Part shown: positions 6,001-7,742 of the stretch, in pieces
Layout: each line of letters starts with the position of its first letter
Position numbering within the stretch: position 1 is the first letter of the stretch
Assembly: GCA_002708205.1 (NCBI GenBank)
Contig: PAMR01000035.1
Span: 12,646-20,387, forward strand
Direction: 5' to 3'
From: Gammaproteobacteria bacterium
GTDB lineage: Bacteria > Pseudomonadota > Gammaproteobacteria > Pseudomonadales > Azotimanducaceae
Length of the DNA stretch: 7,742 nt
The notes under the pieces: generated by a model
What the model was told of the DNA's origin: nothing
Database searches by the model: none
Seen by the model: the letters and a program-made list of their open reading frames with translations, nothing else
Translations under genes and position numbers: made by a program

Positions 6001-7191
6001 ATGGGCAAACAAAAAGATCAAGCCTTACCAACAATGAGTGTCTATCGAGGTAGTCTGCTAAACCACTTGGAACGTACACAACTGTTACTGATCACTATTG
6101 CCCTGAGTACTTTCATATATTCACAGCCCACATACAGTGCGGAAGACGCAAAAACTCAGGTTCGACAATACACATACTCTTGGTCATTCCATCCTGAAGA
6201 CGAGATGCAACCTCGAGGCGGAACCACCCAAGGGCCTCCCATCGAATTGAATAGACAGCCTTCTCGACATTGGATGAACCTTCAGGAAACTGGCTTAACA
6301 AAAAAGGAACGAGACCGCAGAGCAATTCTTGCGATGGCTGGACCCTATCGTGCTTCCTTTGAATTCATCGAGACCATTGGCTATTCACCCAGCTTTACAC
6401 CAGCTCGTCCCTACCAGTCATGGACCACAGAATACGTTTACCTAATTCAAAATGAGCCCGACCTGATATCTCTACAACATATAATGGTCATTCGCATGTT
6501 CCTGGAAGATCAAAAAGTCTCAGAACCTATGGTGATGAAGCACTGGCGACAAGATTGGAAATACCAGGACCGAGATATCACCGAATACGTGTCAAACGAC
6601 ACGTGGGAAACAACACGCATCTCACGGAAGCAGGCTAAAGGAACCTGGTCTCAGGCTGTATTTCAAGTGGACGATTCACCCCGCTACGAATCGTATGGGA
6701 AATGGCACCACGGCCCTCATGCATCCGTGTGGGAAAGTGCTGTGACGCGAAGACCCTTACCGAGACGCGAAAATAGTATTCGTAGTGATTACAGTGTCCT
6801 AGAAGGTACCAATCGCCATACAGTCATAGCGACAGGCTGGTTACACGAACAAGATAACCAAAAGCTCGTGGTGGATAGAGCAGGATACCCGGATCAAAAA
6901 ATGCCCTATCTAGCTCGTGAGGCAGGATTGAATCGCTACGAACGGATTATGAATTACGACTTCTCAGCGGGTGATTCATATTGGGAAGAAACGCAGCCTT
7001 TCTGGCAGCATGTACGCAAAAAATGGGAAGGAGTTATCAAACAGTTCCCAAAATTTGGTGTCCACAAACGGGTAGATAACACCGTTTTGTTTATGGCGAT
7101 GTTCCAGTTAGCAACGGAGAGTTCGAAAAGCTCCAATAGTGACAACCAATCCATAGACAAGACTATCGATAAATATGTCTACGCACCTTGA
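6001..7191 (+). CDS. Exported protein of unknown function, DUF6607-like, beside heme uptake genes
   Basis: This is a 396-residue protein with no known activity. The resemblance to DUF6607 is from memory of its motifs and needs a profile search. The ATG at 6001 is chosen because GGAG (5991-5994) sits six bases before it; a GTG at 5989 overlaps that site and is unlikely. An N-terminal signal has an unusually long polar lead (about 26 residues), a hydrophobic core (LLLITIALSTFIY) and a likely cut after Ala47 (TYSA|ED), so the product is probably periplasmic or outer-membrane linked. The mature part has no cysteine but many Trp (13 in all) and His, with striking motifs RGGTTQGP (73-80), RPYQSWTTEYVY, MKHWRQDW (179-186), GTWSQAVFQVDDSPRYES, KWHHGPH (235-240) and NRYERIMNYDFSAGD. 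It is divergent from the heme operon and shares its Fur-like control region. A heme-binding or heme-transfer role is a guess. The gene is intact. Confidence 0.75.
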   Translation: MGKQKDQALPTMSVYRGSLLNHLERTQLLLITIALSTFIYSQPTYSAEDAKTQVRQYTYSWSFHPEDEMQPRGGTTQGPPIELNRQPSRHWMNLQETGLTKKERDRRAILAMAGPYRASFEFIETIGYSPSFTPARPYQSWTTEYVYLIQNEPDLISLQHIMVIRMFLEDQKVSEPMVMKHWRQDWKYQDRDITEYVSNDTWETTRISRKQAKGTWSQAVFQVDDSPRYESYGKWHHGPHASVWESAVTRRPLPRRENSIRSDYSVLEGTNRHTVIATGWLHEQDNQKLVVDRAGYPDQKMPYLAREAGLNRYERIMNYDFSAGDSYWEETQPFWQHVRKKWEGVIKQFPKFGVHKRVDNTVLFMAMFQLATESSKSSNSDNQSIDKTIDKYVYAP

Positions 7192-7199
7192 TATAGGGA

Positions 7200-7241
7200 A
7201 TGACAACTTACAATAATACTGAGTCTCAAACCCAGGAGTAA
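7200..7241 (+). other. Possible 13-codon leader ORF, or original 5' end of the flavoprotein gene
   Basis: ATG at 7200 begins a 13-residue reading frame (MTTYNNTESQTQE) that stops at TAA 7239-7241. It is in the same frame as the following flavoprotein. It starts 9 bp after the stop of the upstream gene with AGGGA almost touching the ATG, a poor ribosome site. Its final codons contain the AGGAG that would serve the downstream frame. It may be a reinitiation leader, a variable N-terminus cut off by one nonsense change, or chance. Confidence 0.2.
7234..7238 (+). promoter_or_regulatory. Strong ribosome binding site without a normal start codon
   Basis: AGGAG at 7234-7238 is the best Shine-Dalgarno sequence ahead of the flavoprotein frame. 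Nine bases later, in frame, stands ATC (7248-7250), not ATG, GTG or TTG. The next standard start in frame is TTG at 7278-7280, 39 bases away and with no ribosome site of its own. The motif suggests that translation starts near 7248, or that a start codon was lost or misread there. Confidence 0.45.
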
Positions 7242-7247
7242 TCCACT

Positions 7248-7742
7248 ATCCATAATCAGATAAATACCGTATCCAAATTGCGCCGCATCATTGGTGACGA
7301 GATCCCCGGATTACGAGAGAAAGTAACAGATCATATCGATGAATTTGCGCGGCCTTTTATTGAAATGTCCCCATTTCTCATCATGTCTACGGCCGGTAAA
7401 GATGGCCGAATCGACGTGTCGCCTAAAGGAGACCATCCTGGTTTTGTACAGATCAAAGACGATCGAAAACTATTAATTCCGGATCGGCCCGGAAACCGTA
7501 TGGCAATCGGCCATCAAAATATTATTGAAAACGCTTTTGTTAGTATCCTATTCATCATCCCGGGAACACCCGAAACCCTCCGGGTCAACGGAAAAGCGGA
7601 ACTAATCGCAGACTCTCAATTGAATCACGCATTAGCTGCTCGTAATAGAGATGCGATTCTAACAACCTGTGTTCACATAGAGGAATGCTTTTTTCATTGT
7701 GCAAAGGCCTTCATTCGATCGAACCTATGGGAACAAGAAACG
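7248..7742 (+). CDS. FMN-dependent PPOX-type flavoprotein, MSMEG_1061-like (3' end outside window)
   Basis: This is at least 165 codons of a pyridoxamine-5'-phosphate-oxidase-fold (split barrel) flavoprotein, running off the right edge. The family pattern is clear from residue positions after the start region: a helix HIDEFARPFIEMSPFL, then STAGKDGRIDVSPKGDHPGF, DDRKLLIPDRPGNRM, SILFIIPGTPETLRVNGKAEL and the near-terminal VHIEECFFHCAKAFIRSNLW. These are the conserved blocks of the MSMEG_1061 FMN-dependent family as I recall it; members bind FMN but their substrates are mostly unknown. The start is uncertain: an in-frame TAA at 7239-7241 limits it, the ribosome site points to ATC 7248, and TTG 7278 would give MRRIIGDEIPGL. 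Heme-degrading HugZ/HutZ proteins share the fold but not these motifs, so heme breakdown is not implied. It lies 56 bp behind the exported protein on the same strand and may be co-transcribed. Confidence 0.82.
   Translation, partial: MHNQINTVSKLRRIIGDEIPGLREKVTDHIDEFARPFIEMSPFLIMSTAGKDGRIDVSPKGDHPGFVQIKDDRKLLIPDRPGNRMAIGHQNIIENAFVSILFIIPGTPETLRVNGKAELIADSQLNHALAARNRDAILTTCVHIEECFFHCAKAFIRSNLWEQET

Noticed and set aside
5891..6079. Minus-strand 62-codon frame across the divergent intergenic region
   Set aside because: It overlaps the ribosome site and signal sequence of the exported-protein gene, shows no motif, and its composition gives no sign of coding.

Overview
The window looks like a chromosomal piece of a free-living, probably marine, gammaproteobacterium. 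The basis is a Gram-negative TonB-dependent outer-membrane receptor, a Fur-box-like operator, a CCA-encoding tRNA-Leu(CAG) of gammaproteobacterial type, and moderate GC content. The taxonomic call is an inference from gene style. No phylogenetic marker gene is present in full.

Layout from left to right. Positions 1-197 (minus) hold the first 65 residues of a protein that opens with a winged-helix domain, possibly an RNase R-type exoribonuclease. A tRNA-Leu gene (276-362, plus) follows. From 5765 leftward to 485 runs a five-gene minus-strand operon with gaps of 14, 3, -4 and 9 bp. It encodes an outer-membrane TonB-dependent heme receptor, a periplasmic heme-binding protein (HmuT-like), a FecCD-family permease (HmuU-like), an ATPase (HmuV-like) and a small IsdG/HmuQ-type heme-degrading monooxygenase. 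A candidate terminator lies at 371-395. The operon starts behind a candidate sigma70 promoter overlapped by a Fur-box-like sequence (about 5801-5831).

Divergently, on the plus strand, lies an exported 396-residue protein (6001-7191) that I associate from memory with the uncharacterised DUF6607 family. It is followed by a FMN-dependent PPOX-type flavoprotein of the MSMEG_1061 kind that runs off the right edge. The flavoprotein has no normal start codon: an in-frame TAA interrupts the frame 13 codons after a possible ATG.

Together the genes form a heme-iron acquisition module. Heme is taken across the outer membrane by the receptor, passed to HmuT, pumped through HmuU/HmuV and opened in the cytoplasm by the IsdG-like enzyme to release iron. 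TonB/ExbBD are not in the window and must come from elsewhere. The exported Trp/His-rich protein and the flavoprotein are the undescribed parts. Their position across the Fur-like operator suggests a role in heme handling, but nothing in the sequence proves it. I saw no insertion sequence, CRISPR array, phage gene or rRNA.
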